A stretch of DNA of 64,000 bases. Source: SABY01 sp964523795 (GTDB lineage: Bacteria; Bacteroidota; Bacteroidia; Bacteroidales; 4484-276). Below, in pieces: positions 36,251 to 44,021 of this stretch. Position numbers and translations under genes: made by a program. The stretch spans positions 1 to 64,000 of the forward strand of contig CAZGAO010000018.1 of assembly GCA_964523795.1 (NCBI GenBank), written 5' to 3'. How positions within the stretch are numbered: position 1 is the first letter of the stretch; the number at the start of each line of letters is the position of its first letter. The notes under the pieces are model-generated. The model was not told the origin of the DNA and made no database searches. It was given only the letters and a program-made list of their open reading frames with translations.

Positions 36251-36460
36251 TTATTCGATAAATATCCAATGGTCTTGATACGATTCAATTTTATTGTTGC
36301 TGGCTAAGTCCTTTTTCTCCCTTGCCTGCTGAATCAAAACACCAAGATTGAAAGCATCATAATCAGCTTCAAACTTTACTCGTTTTTCTGTTCCCTTGTT
36401 CCCAATTTTTTCATCTATAAATTGGTCAAGGCTTTTCAAGTTCTTATTCTTTGCTGTCAT
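36251..36460 (-). pseudogene. HigA-type antitoxin, truncated
   Basis: 69 codons that start like HigA/XRE antitoxins (MTAKNKNLKSLDQFIDEKIG, then a FNLGVLIQQAREKKDL segment where the helix-turn-helix should begin). The frame then leaves the family after KKDL and ends ASNNKIESYQDHWIFIE. The DNA-binding helix-turn-helix is therefore missing, and no HigB toxin is adjacent. It appears to be a decayed antitoxin gene. Confidence 0.7.
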
Positions 36461-36479
36461 AATATTCTTGTTTTCCCAT

Positions 36480-36530
36480 CGGCAGCAGTTGTCGCAAATT
36501 TTGCGACAACTGAAAACCCTATGAGTTCTT
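36480..36530 (+). pseudogene. BRO-N micro-remnant with 27-bp palindrome
   Basis: Read on the plus strand the segment encodes QQLSQILRQLKTL then a stop. This resembles the SQL...QLK segment of the BRO-N protein at 5537. It contains a palindrome (36486-36512, arms cagttgtcgcaa) similar in structure to the one in that gene. The interpretation is tentative. Confidence 0.45.
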
Positions 36531-36543
36531 CGCTCTTTCCTTT

Positions 36544-36930
36544 CTATTCTTTCATTATGATTACTTTGTCCTTAAATCTCGTCTTTAAAACCTTATTCAA
36601 ATTTGAATACTCTGCATCTGATAAGTTTAACCCAACAATTATGGTAACTCCAGAGCAATAGATTTTAAACTCATCCTTACGAAGATTGACGTACATATCA
36701 TCTTTTTGACTGTATTCGATATCAATTTCCGAAGATTCTATCGAATACCAATCATTCTCATATTCATCTTCCGGGTAGCTTCGCTGTATCAAAAGGTATT
36801 TACCAGTCGGATTCATGAGTTCTTCCAATGTCTGATTCTCATCGTTTTCATCTATCGAGTCACTAAACTCAATTGTGCATCCAAAATCAGGATCATCCGT
36901 AATATTAAGCTGTTTACATTCAAAGTTCAT
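36544..36930 (-). CDS. small hypothetical protein (128 aa)
   Basis: An acidic 128-aa protein (start MNFECKQLNITDDPD) with a beta-rich pattern, ending with GVTIIVGLNLSDAEYSNLNKVL and a charged tail. It might resemble Imm10-like immunity proteins, but only weakly, so no function is assigned. It is the first gene after repeat C, whose promoter-like box (36986-36993) lies 56 bases upstream. Confidence 0.5.
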   Translation of the reverse strand: MNFECKQLNITDDPDFGCTIEFSDSIDENDENQTLEELMNPTGKYLLIQRSYPEDEYENDWYSIESSEIDIEYSQKDDMYVNLRKDEFKIYCSGVTIIVGLNLSDAEYSNLNKVLKTRFKDKVIIMKE

Positions 36931-36962
36931 TATTTTTTATTTTTCAATATTTGGTAAAGTTC

Positions 36963-37212
36963 AATAATTTCATCAGTCGTTCTGCCAAAAGTATCGAAAG
37001 AATTTCAAACTAAAAATAAAACGGTGGCATTTTTGGCGAGTTATTGGAAACGCTTGAACTATGATGAAGTTTTAAAAACTCCTTGCTCAGGAAAAAATGC
37101 TTACAAAGATGGTTTTAAACTCGGATTAACCCGGCGGGATGCCGCTTAGCTAGGTGAGCCGATGGCATAAATCCGAGTGAGTAGGATTACAAATCCGGGC
37201 GATCGGGATTTA
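36963..37212 (-). repeat. island repeat copy C
   Basis: Full-length copy. Outer palindrome arms ctcggatt (37120-37127) and aatccgag (37170-37177). It includes gtatcgaaagaattt, aaaacggtgg and gttttaaaaactccttgctcagga, shared with A and D. On the minus strand TACTTTTG is at 36986-36993. The repeat ends next to the stop of the HEPN gene, so it follows that toxin gene and leads into the 128-aa gene. Confidence 0.8.
36986..36993 (-). promoter_or_regulatory. -7 box in repeat C
   Basis: The minus strand reads TACTTTTG, an exact TAnnTTTG match, 56 bases before the ATG of the 128-aa gene. The position in the repeat is the same as in copy D. Confidence 0.55.
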
Positions 37213-37611
37213 TTACAATTTGCTTTTTATTTCTTCTTCAATTAAATCAATCATTTCAGCAACTGGCCCAAACAAAGGTTTTACTGATTCATTATCGTAG
37301 TCAAAAACATTCTCATAATCACCTTTTTGTCTCCAATCAAACAATTCAGATAAAAGACGTCCGTATTTTTTATCGAATTTTCCTGTTTTTACAAAAAGAA
37401 GGGAAAATTGACTTTTGGTTGCCGAATGGGATTTTGTTTGAATTCCGTTTAAAACAAGCAAGGCATTAACTGCATAAAATAAAGCATAATACAACCTGTT
37501 AACCGTAGAATTCCAAAATCCATTGTCGGCCAAAATTTTTGCTGCATCAAATGTCTTCTGGGCAGACTCAATTCGATATTTTACATATTCATTTTGTTCC
37601 TCATTTGTCAT
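37213..37611 (-). CDS. HEPN-domain protein (UPF0332-like toxin)
   Basis: A 132-aa HEPN protein of the UPF0332 type, usually the RNase-like or structural toxin partner of an MNT nucleotidyltransferase. It is a helical bundle. Near residue 93 it reads DWRQKGDYENVF, where UPF0332 members have R-x4-D/Y in place of the classical Rx4-6H, so the canonical catalytic histidine is absent. It overlaps the MNT gene by 4 bases (37608-37611), and they form one operon. Confidence 0.78.
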   Translation of the reverse strand: MTNEEQNEYVKYRIESAQKTFDAAKILADNGFWNSTVNRLYYALFYAVNALLVLNGIQTKSHSATKSQFSLLFVKTGKFDKKYGRLLSELFDWRQKGDYENVFDYDNESVKPLFGPVAEMIDLIEEEIKSKL

Positions 37612-37925
37612 ATCCGTACCCCTTCAAGTGAAACATTGTGGTAGAATGGTGTGATTTTTTGTTTTGTCTGCCAGTCGTTTTTGGAATATACGAAAACAGA
37701 AAAGGCTTCTCCTGTCTCTAATTCTAAGTCGTAAATCTTATCACGAAATTTTCTTTCTGTCGTCAAATTTGCTGAATAATCGGTTAAAATCAGTATATCC
37801 CAATCAGAATCTTGCCTCTCGTCTCCTCTCGCACGAGAACCATAAAGAATTACATCTGCCATCGGGTCGATGGTATTGATATAATTTCTAATCAACTGTG
37901 TTACATATTGCGTTTTTGTATTCAT
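37608..37925 (-). CDS. MNT-family nucleotidyltransferase
   Basis: A 105-aa minimal nucleotidyltransferase. The active-site signature GSRARGDERQDSDWDILI is near residues 26-43, the GSxRxG...DxD pattern. In HEPN-MNT pairs the MNT protein is the antitoxin and modifies the HEPN toxin with nucleotides, in the cases that have been tested. It overlaps the HEPN start by 4 bases. Confidence 0.82.
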   Translation of the reverse strand: MNTKTQYVTQLIRNYINTIDPMADVILYGSRARGDERQDSDWDILILTDYSANLTTERKFRDKIYDLELETGEAFSVFVYSKNDWQTKQKITPFYHNVSLEGVRI

Positions 37926-38002
37926 TTTTCAAAGGTAGTGAAAAGTTCGTATTTTCATTTCAAAAAATAGATGCAGAGATTTGTATCTATGAGATATTTC
38001 AT
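37922..38002 (-). pseudogene. VapC (PIN) toxin remnant
   Basis: The start ATG at 38000-38002 overlaps the stop of the VapB-like gene (ATGA). It encodes MKYLIDTNLCIYFLK and then TGA where the family has glycine, then KYELFTTFEK and another stop. This is the N-terminus of a PIN-domain VapC (the first catalytic Asp is in LIDTN). Only about 25 codons remain, and the MNT gene begins immediately after. The toxin is therefore destroyed. Confidence 0.8.
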
Positions 38003-38235
38003 AAATCCTCAATCTGACGGTTAGTAAAACGAGAATCTCTCAAATCATCTATAATTTCTTCGGCAGATTGCCCGGAATTGTATGCCCCAAAAAGATCTTT
38101 CCACGAATCATCCTTGCTCACCGTCTGTTCCCTTAATGAATCAGATATCCGTGATATTAATTCAAGTTTAACATCTACATTCAGGTTCTTGATCAATTCA
38201 AAATAATTTTCTGCTATAAGATTTCTTGTCTCCAT
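37999..38235 (-). CDS. VapB-type antitoxin
   Basis: A 78-aa antitoxin of the type that precedes VapC in Bacteroidetes (METRNLIAENYFELIKNLN ... DDSWKDLFGAYNSGQSAEEIIDDLR). The stop overlaps the ATG of the VapC remnant at 37922-38002. It is intact while its toxin is not, which makes it an orphan antitoxin. It begins inside the 3' end of the zeta-toxin fragment (38214-38480). Confidence 0.75.
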   Translation of the reverse strand: METRNLIAENYFELIKNLNVDVKLELISRISDSLREQTVSKDDSWKDLFGAYNSGQSAEEIIDDLRDSRFTNRQIEDL

Positions 38236-38480
38236 TTTGTGAAATTTATTTTTTCAAAGATACAACTTTCAAAAAAAACACTTATGAGAGAATCAACTCT
38301 TTTCAGCATCAACCTGCCAGCTTCGATGGCTGCTCTATCAGGATTGAATGGTGAAAGTCCCGGACTAATTTCATCAGCATTAACAAACTCATCACAATTC
38401 AACATCTCAGGCAAAACCGTGAAAGATGCGGTGGTTTTACCCGCTCCGTTGCAACCTGCTATGATGTAGAGATTTGGCAT
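38214..38480 (-). pseudogene. zeta-toxin-like P-loop protein, truncated
   Basis: 88 codons that begin MPNLYIIAGCNGAGKTTAS (Walker A), with NCDEFVNADEISPGLSPFNPD and RAAIEAGRLMLKR. These are the N-terminal 70 aa of zeta-toxin-family P-loop kinases, which are normally about 190-200 aa. After LKRVDS the frame leaves the family and ends inside the VapB antitoxin start. The C-terminal half is lost, with a junction near 38255-38280. 34 of its bases recur at 33435-33468. Confidence 0.8.
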
Positions 38481-38482
38481 AT

Positions 38483-39532
38483 TTATTTTTTCCTTTTTTC
38501 AATTTGTTTTAAAAATTTATCAAAGTCCGATTCGAATAATTTATCCTGTACTACTCTGAATTTTTCGTATTCGTTTTCTGCTTTTAATTTTGCTTCAAGC
38601 ATCGATATTTTCCCTGAATCCCGAAGGATAGGATAATCAGATAATTCAAGAAATTTTATCAAAAATTCTTTCCAATCTTTCATGTTCATAACCTGACGGT
38701 TTATTGCCCGAGTTTCGGCTAAATCGAGATAAGCACTTACAATACGTTCCAGGGCTTTTAGGTGTTCTTCGTTCAGGTAATTCTTAGCAATACTCACATC
38801 GCCTTTTAATATTTTGCCATCGGGAACTTGTTTCCATGTTTTTAGACCCATGTGTATTTTTTCAGCATCAGCTTCGGTATAGATTATTTCGGCTGCTGTT
38901 TTTCCGGAAATGGCCCAATGCAGTTTGTTTTGTACGGTAGCAAAAAACAATTTAGTAACATCAGCTTTGCTGTCATAATCGGCAGAAAGCGAATAAATAT
39001 CAGTGATTTTCTGGTACAAGCGACGCTCACTCATGCGAATTTCGCGCACACGTTCCAGCATTTCATCGAAATAGTCCTGCCCAAAATGCTTTATTTGTTT
39101 CAAGCGCTCATCATCCATTGCAAACCCTTTAATGATGTATTCATGGAGGATTTGGGTAGCCCATTTTCGGAATTCGATGGCACGATGGGAATTCACCCGA
39201 TAGCCAACCGCTACAATAGCTTTTAAGTTGTAATACTTTACATCTTTCTCTTGCGTTTTCCCCGCAATGGCACCATGCTGAGTGGTTAGTCGGAAATCCC
39301 GACATACCACATTTTCATCCAATTCACCATCGGAAAATATTTTTTTTAGATGCTCGCTTATGGTAGTTCTTCCTTTCTCGAAAAGCTCGGCAATCAACTT
39401 TTGGGTGAGCCAGAGTGTTTCATCCTTAAAAAAAACATCAACATTTACTTTGCCATCAGCAGTTTGAAAAATCACAAAGTTTTCAAACTTCTGCAAGCCA
39501 TTGCCCTCGCCCTGTTTTTCGATATCTGCCAT
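38483..39532 (-). CDS. RhuM-family protein
   Basis: A 349-aa protein of the virulence RhuM family (FVIFQTADGKVNVDVFFKDETLWLTQKLIAELFEK; YNLKAIVAVGYRVNSHRAIEFRKWATQILHEYIIKGF). The N-terminal half is like the BRO-N/KilA-N type found in phage-borne regulators. The function is not established; RhuM genes are frequent in islands next to toxin-antitoxin and restriction genes. It follows a 51-aa antitoxin-like gene by 2 bases. Confidence 0.85.
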   Translation of the reverse strand: MADIEKQGEGNGLQKFENFVIFQTADGKVNVDVFFKDETLWLTQKLIAELFEKGRTTISEHLKKIFSDGELDENVVCRDFRLTTQHGAIAGKTQEKDVKYYNLKAIVAVGYRVNSHRAIEFRKWATQILHEYIIKGFAMDDERLKQIKHFGQDYFDEMLERVREIRMSERRLYQKITDIYSLSADYDSKADVTKLFFATVQNKLHWAISGKTAAEIIYTEADAEKIHMGLKTWKQVPDGKILKGDVSIAKNYLNEEHLKALERIVSAYLDLAETRAINRQVMNMKDWKEFLIKFLELSDYPILRDSGKISMLEAKLKAENEYEKFRVVQDKLFESDFDKFLKQIEKRKK

Positions 39533-39534
39533 TG

Positions 39535-39690
39535 CTATTTTACTTTTTCAATTTGATGAGAATCAAGCAAAAGTTTATCTTCTGCCTGGGTTGAATTAAA
39601 GATGTTATCAATTGCGTTGAGCAGTTGCTCATTATTTGTAAGCATTATTCTATCAATCAATCTGTTTTTTACGATATCAATTGTTTTCAT
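39535..39690 (-). CDS. small antitoxin-like protein (51 aa)
   Basis: 51 aa starting MKTIDIVKNRLIDRIM and ending DSHQIEKVK. The first part resembles the N-terminus of antitoxins paired with RelE-type toxins (LTNNEQLLNAIDNIF). ATG 39690 is chosen over a longer frame whose upstream part lies in the repeat D region. No RelE-type toxin follows; RhuM follows instead, so it is an orphan or a fragment. Confidence 0.55.
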   Translation of the reverse strand: MKTIDIVKNRLIDRIMLTNNEQLLNAIDNIFNSTQAEDKLLLDSHQIEKVK

Positions 39691-39760
39691 GTTTGTTCTT
39701 TTTATTGTAAAAATCGTGAATTTTGTTGGTATCACCAAACAGTGACTAACCTTAAAATAT

Positions 39761-39982
39761 TTCATCAATCGTTCCCACAAAAGTATCGAAAGAATTTCTA
39801 ATCGAAAGAAAAACGGTGGGCATTTTTGGCAAGCTAATGGAAATGCTTGTAATATGATGAAGTTTCAAAAACTCCTTGCCCAGAAAATAATTCTCATAAA
39901 GAGGGTTTTAAACGCGGATGAACATGAATGGATGCCCACTTCGCAATGCGAGCCAAGGGCACAAATCCGAGCGAGCGGGATG
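39761..39982 (-). repeat. island repeat copy D
   Basis: Full-length copy. Palindrome arms cgcggat (39913-39919) and atccgag (39965-39971), inner tcgca/tgcga near 39940-39950. It shares aagtatcgaaagaattt, aaacggtggg and aaaactccttg with A and C. Minus-strand TACTTTTG at 39778-39785. Confidence 0.8.
39778..39785 (-). promoter_or_regulatory. -7 box in repeat D
   Basis: The minus strand reads TACTTTTG, an exact TAnnTTTG match, 88 bases before the 51-aa gene start. A TTTC lies 18 bases upstream, near the -33 position. Confidence 0.5.
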
Positions 39983-40172
39983 AAATAGTTATTTATCTCT
40001 GAAAAAATCTTTGTACTTTTACCGTACAGTATGATATTATTGTTTTGTCGTTCACCCCTAAAAATACTATATTATAGGGATTTACAAAAATTATTATGTT
40101 CCTTTTTTATCATTTTATTTATCCATTTTTTGACATCATAAACTGGAGTTATTAATTATAAATTAAACACAG

Positions 40173-41014
40173 ATGAACCAAGAAACATTATTTAAAACCT
40201 TCATGGTTATAATACTTTTCACATCAGCATGCAAACCTTCTCATGAAAAAAAGTTCTTGATTGCAAAAAAACAAGATAATCTTTCTGAATACTGCAATTA
40301 TATTCAAGAGTTTTCTCGCCTAAAATATAGATCTGGGCAATTTGCTGGTTTTGTAGATCCCGCATATTTACCATTCATTGATTCCTCATATTTATTATTA
40401 GCTAAAAAATTTTTGACGCTTGATAACACGAAAAAATTTGAAGAATTATATTAAATGCTCCTAATGTTAAAACATGCTTAGATAATTATCTTAGAATCGA
40501 CAAATATCGAGAAGGTAAGGAGTGGAAATTGATTTATGAATGCATTACTGAAGGTAATTACTTTATTAGAGATGAAGAGCATTACACACACTATGAGACG
40601 TATCTTGCCAGATACCCTTCTGGACTGTTTAGAAATGAAGCAAAAACAAGATTGGCTTTTATTAAAAATAATAAAGCCCAACATGAATTGGATTTCAAAA
40701 GTATGCTTAAAATAAGCTCTAATGATAAATTCTTCTGGGGTATTAAATTTTCAGAAAAAGGAGGTCAACTTGGATATCGAGTAATTATGTCTGCAACGTT
40801 ATTTGACAAGAATGGCGATACATGGTCCACTACTGTTTTTCATGACTTTATACATGAACGTGAATTTAATATCCCTCCAGGTGGTAGCTATCAATTTGAC
40901 AATTGGTTTAGAGGAAGAAACTTTATTGGAGGGCATATTTTATGTGACATTCGTATAATAGATGTAGGAGGTCATTTTAGTAGTAGGACTATTTATTTTT
41001 ATTGTAATGATTAA
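40173..41014 (+). pseudogene. lipoprotein, frameshifted
   Basis: Two frames make one protein. The first (40173-40454) begins with a lipoprotein signal (IILFTSACKPS, lipobox cysteine) and stops at TAA 40452. The second frame is open through the stop, with LNAPNVKTCLDNYLRI... reading into 40529-41014 (IYECITEGNYF ... FYCND). A single-base deletion near 40440-40455 would explain it. Ends with a beta-rich C-terminal half. The family is not recognised. Sequencing error and true decay cannot be separated here. Confidence 0.6.
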
Positions 41015-41261
41015 AATGATAAGTCAAAACAATGCGAGTAAAGAATTAGCCAATAAATCTCTGACACACTTTTTTGAACAGTCTATTCCTGTAAAAATTG
41101 CTTAAATTCAAATTTTTTTCAAGGTATTCTTTTTATATATCCATAACTTAGTATTTTAATTAAACGTTAACTGCAGCTATTTTACATGACATACAATTTG
41201 TTTTATTGCCCCATCCTATCTTTTAATTGTCTCTTTTTTGATTCATTAAGAGGACATTTCC
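41015..41261. other. intergenic region, nothing recognised
   Basis: AT-rich spacer with no clear ORF, hairpin or promoter. Confidence 0.35.
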
Positions 41262-43349
41262 CTACAACCCCATCCCCATACTCACCATCTCGGCAATATC
41301 CAGATTCTGCATTTTTTCTTCCTGGTTTTTGTATTTGATGCCGTCGGTCATCATCACCATGCAGAAGGGGCAGGCGGTGGCCACAATGTCGGCCTTGCAT
41401 TCGATGGCATCTTCGATGCGCTCGATAAAAACTTCCTTGTTGCCTTTTTCGGCTTCTTTGAACATTTGTCCGCCACCGGCACCACAGCACAGGGCGAAAC
41501 TTTTGTTGCGTTTCATTTCGATGGATTCACATTTTATGGCAGCAAGCACATCGCGGGGAGCGTCATATTCGCTATTGGCACGGCCCAGGTAACAAGGATC
41601 GTGGAAGGTAACTTTCTTGCCAGCAAATTTATCTGAATCAATTTTGAGCTTTCCATCGGCAATCAACTTTTGCAGAAACTGCGAGTGGTGCAGCACTTCG
41701 TAATTTCCGTCAAAATCGGGATACTCATTTTTGAAGGTGTTGAAATCGTGGGGACAGCAGGTGATGATTTTCTTGACCTCATACATTTTAAAGGTTTCGA
41801 TGATCTGGAGGGTTTGCATTTGGTAAAGCATCTCGTTCCCGGCGCGGCGAGCGGAGTCAGCGGTGTCTATTTCTTCTTCACCCAAAACGGCATAATCTAT
41901 TTTCAGATGTTTCAGGATTTTTACAAACTCACGCGAAACTTTTTTGTAGCGGTCGTCGTAGGCCCCTGAGGAACCTACCCAAAACAGGTATTCGGGCTTT
42001 TTGCCCTGGCCAAACACATCGGCCATCACCGGAACTTCCAGCCCGACTTCTTCTGCCCACTTCATGCGGTCTTCGGGCGGGTACTGCCAGGGCGCACCAT
42101 TATTTTCGATGTTGGTAAACATATTGTTCAACTCGCCCGGTGCTGCCGATTCTTCCATAAACAGGTAGCGGCGCATGTCCACGATAAGGCTGGGATGATT
42201 GATATTGATGGGACATTCCTGGGCGCAGGCATTGCAGGTAGTGCAGGCCCAAAGTTCCTCGGCGGTGATAAAGCTTTTAACCAGGCTTTTTTCGTCGCTG
42301 TAATCGCGGCCTTCCTTAGCTTTCATCGGCCCTATTTCCTTCATGCGGGCGCGGGTGTCCATAATTATTTTTCGTGGCGACAAGAGTTTACCCGTAATAT
42401 TGGCCGGGCAAACGGAAGTACAACGCCCGCACTCGGTGCAGGAAAGTGAATCCAAATAATTTTTCCAGGTAATGTCTTCCACATCCTTCACCCCAAAACG
42501 TTCCATGGTTTCTTCCTCCCCTTCGGCAGGTTCAGCAAAAGCGGCATCGGGATCCATCATCAGTTTTACTTCTTTGGTAACGCTTTCCATATTATCGAGT
42601 TTGCCCAGCGGCTCGAGGCGGCTAAGGAAAACATTGGGCACCGACATAAACACGTGGAAGTGCTTGGAGTAGGGCAAGGCATTGGCGAAAACGAATATCG
42701 TTACAATATGTCCCCACCAGAAAAACTCGAACCAAAAATGAGCCGTATTAAAATCGAGGGTGTGGAAATTGATAAAATTACTCATCAGCCAGGCACTGAC
42801 CGGATAAACGCCGTCGGCATTGTTGGGGTGCAAAACCAGATAATACGTGTTCATCCCCAAAAGGGAGACCATCAAAAACAAAATAGCCAGCAAGGCCAGG
42901 TTGGCATCAATCTTTGAAATCTTTTTCATCTCGATGCCTTTGAAGCGCTTGACGTGCATCAGCAGGCGGCGCACCAAAAAGGCGACAATGGAAACGCCCA
43001 CCAGCAAGGCAAACACATCGCCGGCGGCCATCATAAAATCGTAAAAGCCGCCAAGCACCGCCAGGGATTTCTCGATGCCAAACACGCCATCAATCACCAT
43101 TTCGATGCTACCAAAGGCCACCACCATAAAACCCCAAAACACCAGGGCATGGGCAAAACCCACCAACGGAAAGCGGAAAATCTTGGTTTGCCCGATGGCC
43201 ACCTTCATCATAATGCCGATGCGCTGCGGGATATCGCCAATGGGAAATGGTCTGGTTAATTTGAACAAGGCTGCAACCTTAGAGGCCGTGTATGCAAAAA
43301 CGCCCAGGGTAAGCACGAGGGTGATGATAAAAATGAGTTGATGTGTCAT
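41262..43349 (-). CDS. membrane-bound (Fe-S) heterodisulfide reductase-like protein
   Basis: A 695-aa protein that combines a membrane part (about 1-250, NarI-like helices, possible haem histidines) with a ferredoxin dicluster and two CCG domains. The iron-sulfur motifs are CTECGRCTSVCP near residue 303 and CTTCNACAQECP near 368. The CCG cysteines are CCPHDFN near 530 and CCGAGGGQMFK near 619, with a FHDPCYLGR between them. The layout is that of HdrD/HdrE-like and GlcF-like reductases. It would move electrons between a quinone/haem and a soluble or thiol partner; the partner is not adjacent. Confidence 0.87.
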   Translation of the reverse strand: MTHQLIFIITLVLTLGVFAYTASKVAALFKLTRPFPIGDIPQRIGIMMKVAIGQTKIFRFPLVGFAHALVFWGFMVVAFGSIEMVIDGVFGIEKSLAVLGGFYDFMMAAGDVFALLVGVSIVAFLVRRLLMHVKRFKGIEMKKISKIDANLALLAILFLMVSLLGMNTYYLVLHPNNADGVYPVSAWLMSNFINFHTLDFNTAHFWFEFFWWGHIVTIFVFANALPYSKHFHVFMSVPNVFLSRLEPLGKLDNMESVTKEVKLMMDPDAAFAEPAEGEEETMERFGVKDVEDITWKNYLDSLSCTECGRCTSVCPANITGKLLSPRKIIMDTRARMKEIGPMKAKEGRDYSDEKSLVKSFITAEELWACTTCNACAQECPININHPSLIVDMRRYLFMEESAAPGELNNMFTNIENNGAPWQYPPEDRMKWAEEVGLEVPVMADVFGQGKKPEYLFWVGSSGAYDDRYKKVSREFVKILKHLKIDYAVLGEEEIDTADSARRAGNEMLYQMQTLQIIETFKMYEVKKIITCCPHDFNTFKNEYPDFDGNYEVLHHSQFLQKLIADGKLKIDSDKFAGKKVTFHDPCYLGRANSEYDAPRDVLAAIKCESIEMKRNKSFALCCGAGGGQMFKEAEKGNKEVFIERIEDAIECKADIVATACPFCMVMMTDGIKYKNQEEKMQNLDIAEMVSMGMGL

Positions 43350-43676
43350 AATATTAATCTTTATTGAATTCGATTTATTAACGACTACAATATTAAGGAT
43401 TAATAAAATAGCTTTTTCAATGGCACAGCTCCACGTCGCTTATCATTTTAGAAATTAGGCTTTTATATTCGTAATTTAAAAAGGGTGTAAATTGCGGGGG
43501 CTAAATTCATGTCTGACTTTATTATAAGGCATTCAGATTTTCAATTGTATTTGTCTCTGTTCTCTCGGCGGCTTCTCTAATTTCTCTGTGGTTCAAACAA
43601 TAAATTTTACCACAGCGACCGCAAAGCATACACAGAGAACACAGGGCGTATTTTGAGACAATCCCGGCTATATTGA
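43350..43676. other. intergenic region with a repeat-like segment
   Basis: At about 43555-43640 the sequence tctctgtggttcaaac ... ccacagcgacc ... cacagagaac forms a loose inverted repeat of the type common between Bacteroidetes genes. No ORF is supported. Confidence 0.4.
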
Positions 43677-44021
43677 TCAGTTTTGCATAGAATTTAAGCG
43701 CAAACTAACCTCTTCTTTAAGGGGATGAAGTTGTTTTTTTAAAATTGCCCAAATCATTGCAGCATCAATTGCATCATAAGCATGAATGATTCGATTACGA
43801 AGTCCAACAATTTTTCGTGCGTTTTCCAGACTATTCGCAGGGTACAGCAGATCAAATTTGTTAACAGCCTCACCGATTATTCCCAACTGTCTTTCGACCG
43901 CACTCTGAGTTTTTAGATCATTGACATAATCGTCAAATCCAGCAATTGTTCCGGTAAAATCCTCAATTAAACAAATTGCCCGTTGAATGTCAGACAAATA
44001 TTTCAGCCCCTGATCCGCCAT
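43677..44021 (-). CDS. HepT-type HEPN toxin
   Basis: A 114-aa HEPN protein of the HepT/DUF86 type. The catalytic Rx4HxY motif is present in GLRNRIIHAYDAID near residues 78-91. These proteins are RNases kept in check by AMPylation of the tyrosine by MntA-type antitoxins. It overlaps the MntA-like gene by 32 bases. The pair lies between the iron-sulfur reductase and secA. Confidence 0.9.
   Translation of the reverse strand: MADQGLKYLSDIQRAICLIEDFTGTIAGFDDYVNDLKTQSAVERQLGIIGEAVNKFDLLYPANSLENARKIVGLRNRIIHAYDAIDAAMIWAILKKQLHPLKEEVSLRLNSMQN

Noticed and set aside
34106..39982. Canonical integron attC array
   Set aside because: No integrase gene is visible and the attC core (RYYYAAC/GTTRRRY) was not found, so only an unproven cassette-like model is reported.
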